Shown here: positions 61,598 to 64,000 of the stretch, piece by piece | Layout of the letters: every line of letters starts with the position of its first letter | Numbering within the stretch: the first letter of the stretch is position 1 | Origin: Desulfovibrio sp. MES5 | GTDB taxonomy: Bacteria; Desulfobacterota; Desulfovibrionia; Desulfovibrionales; Desulfovibrionaceae | DNA length: 64,000 nucleotides | Assembly (NCBI RefSeq): GCF_002237645.1 | Contig: NZ_MJUZ01000032.1 | Location: forward strand, 124,001 to 188,000 | Reading direction: 5' to 3' | Program-made: the position numbers and the translations under genes | The notes under the pieces: model-generated | Told to the model about the DNA's origin: nothing | What the model saw: the letters and a program-made list of their open reading frames with translations, nothing else | Database searches by the model: none

Positions 61598-64000
61598 CTA
61601 TCCATTATTAGCTAAGATATTCTTGGCCACAAGGATGGTAGCATCCTCAATGCCATTTGTTGTGTGCGTATATGCAGAGTAGTCATGGTTAGAATCCGGA
61701 TCAGAACCGTGCGACCACCCATTTTCCGACGTCAGCCCCTCAATCTTGTTGTTATTGATTGTGATGCCCAATTTTTGACCCACCTGGTCCAGGCTGCGCA
61801 GATCCAGCTCTGTATCCAGGAATACTTCGATGCTATGGACCTCGGGGTGAGTGCTCTCAGTGGGAAGGCCCGCAGGGTGATTGCTCTTGGGGTCTAGGGC
61901 TTCTATGGCGCCTTTGCCCACAAGAAAGTCAATGTCCTCGCCACCATCCACTAGGATGTCACTTTTATCATAGACAATAATATCGTTGCCGGATCCGCCA
62001 TAGAGGTGGTCGCTACCCTCTCCGCCATCAAGGTAGTCATTACCGCTACCGCCGAAGAGCCAGTCGTTGCCCGCTCCGCCATAGAGATGGTCATTACCGC
62101 TACCGCCGAAGAGCAGATCATCACCCGCTCCGCCATAGAGGTGATCATTGCCCCCCATGCCGAACAGAACATCATCGCCTGCTCCGCCGTAGAGCCAGTC
62201 GTTACCGTCCGTGGCGCTTTCTAACCCGTGTGAGCCTTCCAACCCATGTGTGCTTTCAATTTTTTCGGCAAAGGATGACAGCTCATTGTGGGTCATTGCA
62301 TTAAGCTTGGCCATTATGTGCACAGGATCAGCGTCGAAATTGTTGAGCAGTGCGTTCAGCGCGCTAAGGGTGGAGTTGTGCGCCACGCCATTGACTCCAT
62401 CATCGAAATTGACTCCGTCACCGAAGAGCAGGTCATTGCCTGTGCCGCCGTGCAGGATGTCGTCCCCCTCACCGCCGTACAGGGCATCGTTGCCACCCTG
62501 CCCGAACAAAATGTCATCGCCACGCCCGCCATACAGAACATCATTGCCACCCTTGCTGCTTGTCACGTCAAGGGCGTCTGCTATCTCTTGGTGGTAGGTG
62601 CGAATCAGGTCAGGCAATTCATCTTTGGATATGTCGTGCGAGGGGGCGTGCTCCGCGACAAAAGCCATCAGTGCATCCACAGGGGCCTTATCAGTGTACT
62701 GAATGCCTTCAAATTTGATGACATCGCCAAACAGCAGATCAGCGCCATCACCGCCCGAAATGGTATCAGCCGAGGGCACATAATCCACCTGCGTGCCGTG
62801 AATAGCATCGGCCAGTTCTTTTCCAGAGATACCTGTCATAAAATTATTAGGAGGATAGCAATAATCTTTCAAATCATTAGGCCCAATGCCGCCACCGATG
62901 CCAATACCAGCTATTGTAGAGCATTGTTCATGTAAAAGATTAAATGCATCTTTGCTGTCGATTGCTGTTGGAGTATCTGTTTTACTTCCTGGTCCTGCCA
63001 GCACCGAAAGTTCATAACCACCCTTGCCATTTGGAGTTACCGACAGGTCAGTTTTTGTCTGAGACCATGTAACCTTACCCCACCAGTCGACAGACTTTGT
63101 CCATTTATAAACGGCGCCTCTGTCATCAATCAGCAAGCGGTCTTTTCCATCAATATTCTCATAGTAATTTTGGCCAGGTCCGTAGTGTGACAAGTCTATC
63201 TTATCAGCAGTGACATCGTCTTTTGTTCCTGGTCTATCAATGAGTACCGTGCTGGAATATTGATAATACGTCGGTTTTCCGTCCGTAATAAAGTAAGTTT
63301 TATTCTCTCCATCATTATCTTGCGAAGCAAACCAATTTCCTGCAGTTTTCAGGCCCAACTCGTAGTTGGTGCCGCCATCAGCCTTCATCTGGTCAACGGC
63401 ATCCAGGAGCTTTTTGAGCGCCCCGGCATCATTGAGATTCACGGACACGTTCTGCGTAATACCGGTAGAGAAGCCAACCAGCAGAATATTGACTGTACCA
63501 GAATTCGGTTCGTGCACGGACTTTGCGAGTTCGTTAAAGACTGCGGTCAAGGAGTTCCTGGCAGCTTGTATCTGCCCGCTCATACTTCCGGACGTATCCA
63601 CAATAAAAGCAATATTGTAATCATGCCCTTGCACTGTGATAGGACCACCGTCCTGGTCACCGATAATAAGGTCGTTATGTTCCGTACCTTTTAGATCGTC
63701 GGAGCCTGGTTTTCCTACCTGTTCCTTGTTTATCACAGTAGAGCACACGGTTGCGCTTGTTCCCACAACATCGCCATCCCCATCAGTGACCTTCACGGTA
63801 ATGGCATACGTGTCCTTGTTGCCGTCCTGCGCGTCATGTGTTGGCCGGGTGTAAGTAAACGAACCGTTTTTAGGATCTAGCGTGAAGCCAGGCCGGCTCC
63901 ATTCGATCTTGCCGTCAACGCCAACCGTGCCAGTAACAATTGTTGTTGAGCTGTAGTGACCTGACCCGTTGAAGTGCGCCTGGTCAATTGTCACTTCAAC
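61598..64000 (-). CDS. RTX adhesin with VWA domain, C-terminal part (cut by window edge)
   Basis: The frame is open to the right edge; 801 residues are visible. In order: an end of a VCBS/cadherin-like beta domain (...DAQDGNKDTYAITVKVTDGD), a VWA domain with canonical metal site FIVDTSGSMSG, then calcium-binding RTX nonapeptides GGxGxDxLYGG in two blocks (about residues 480-540 and 600-690 of the visible part). A C-terminal type I secretion region ends ATILVAKNILANNG. It resembles large LapA/MRTX-type surface adhesins exported by an ABC-type (T1SS) machine; no T1SS gene is in the window. The 5' end and repeat domains lie beyond 64000. Confidence 0.9.
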   Translation of the reverse strand, partial: VEVTIDQAHFNGSGHYSSTTIVTGTVGVDGKIEWSRPGFTLDPKNGSFTYTRPTHDAQDGNKDTYAITVKVTDGDGDVVGTSATVCSTVINKEQVGKPGSDDLKGTEHNDLIIGDQDGGPITVQGHDYNIAFIVDTSGSMSGQIQAARNSLTAVFNELAKSVHEPNSGTVNILLVGFSTGITQNVSVNLNDAGALKKLLDAVDQMKADGGTNYELGLKTAGNWFASQDNDGENKTYFITDGKPTYYQYSSTVLIDRPGTKDDVTADKIDLSHYGPGQNYYENIDGKDRLLIDDRGAVYKWTKSVDWWGKVTWSQTKTDLSVTPNGKGGYELSVLAGPGSKTDTPTAIDSKDAFNLLHEQCSTIAGIGIGGGIGPNDLKDYCYPPNNFMTGISGKELADAIHGTQVDYVPSADTISGGDGADLLFGDVIKFEGIQYTDKAPVDALMAFVAEHAPSHDISKDELPDLIRTYHQEIADALDVTSSKGGNDVLYGGRGDDILFGQGGNDALYGGEGDDILHGGTGNDLLFGDGVNFDDGVNGVAHNSTLSALNALLNNFDADPVHIMAKLNAMTHNELSSFAEKIESTHGLEGSHGLESATDGNDWLYGGAGDDVLFGMGGNDHLYGGAGDDLLFGGSGNDHLYGGAGNDWLFGGSGNDYLDGGEGSDHLYGGSGNDIIVYDKSDILVDGGEDIDFLVGKGAIEALDPKSNHPAGLPTESTHPEVHSIEVFLDTELDLRSLDQVGQKLGITINNNKIEGLTSENGWSHGSDPDSNHDYSAYTHTTNGIEDATILVAKNILANNG
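61985..62195 (-). repeat. tandem DNA repeats coding for RTX nonapeptides
   Basis: Units of 27 and 54 bp with the core CCGCCATAGAG(A/G)TGGTCATTACCGC and CCGCCGAAGAG recur with few changes. They encode consecutive GGSGNDHLYGGAG-type calcium-binding turns. The near identity at DNA level suggests recent duplication or gene conversion. Confidence 0.8.

Noticed and set aside
61985..62195. CRISPR-like regularly spaced repeats
   Set aside because: The repeats are in frame, encode RTX calcium-binding turns and have no unique spacers.

Overview
The window looks like a chromosomal segment of a sulfate-reducing deltaproteobacterium of the Desulfovibrio group. This is inferred from moderately high GC coding sequence and from family content: a Ros/MucR zinc-finger regulator, formate-tetrahydrofolate ligase, an FmdB zinc ribbon, a small dual-CXXC protein, several sodium:solute symporters, a lone sigma-54 activator coupled to a large TPR protein, and an RTX adhesin. 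No species is claimed. Both ends cut a gene: NAD kinase on the left and an RTX/VWA adhesin on the right.

Layout. 1-4.7 kb: nadK (partial, leftward) diverges from gmhA-fmdB-hemC and a Lon-like protease. 4.8-9.1 kb: a TetR regulator, a symporter with a 39-residue accessory protein behind a promoter-terminator leader, and brnQ. 9.4-18.2 kb: a leftward operon of a YqiA-like esterase, a giant alpha-2-macroglobulin and penicillin-binding protein 1C, which fits periplasmic defence coupled to murein repair. 18.2-19.3 kb: a structured non-coding region ending in a 125-bp palindrome after fhs. 21.4-26.3 kb: an orphan LpdD-like flavin chaperone with a small partner, then a leftward biotin operon in which bioB, a fused bioD-bioA and a symporter overlap one another. 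26.8-33.4 kb: mucR, a lipoprotein, a 1254-residue TPR protein and its coupled sigma-54 activator. 33.5-39.3 kb: HrpB helicase, YheT hydrolase, YhiN flavoprotein and the dual-CXXC protein.

39.7-57.3 kb is the most unusual part: a one-directional cluster around homologues of SrfA, SrfB and SrfC. It encodes a glycine-zipper lipoprotein, a membrane-anchored trypsin-like protease, SrfA, an actin/Hsp70-fold SrfB, a dynamin-like GTPase SrfC, a membrane Sel1-repeat protein, a secreted VWA protein, a LolD/MacB-type ABC transporter (ATPase and FtsX-like permease), a secreted formylglycine-generating-enzyme-like protein with a coiled coil, and a hydroxyacid dehydrogenase. The predicted locations run from cytoplasm to outer membrane, so I infer one trans-envelope machine. 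A 440-bp repeat-rich gap splits it into two transcription blocks.

57.4-64 kb: a glycogen branching enzyme, tRNA-Pro(GGG) with terminator, a roughly 700-bp stretch without a convincing gene, a GT4-type glycosyltransferase, and the 3' part of the RTX adhesin. I saw no CRISPR array, intact insertion sequence, integrase, rRNA or replication origin.
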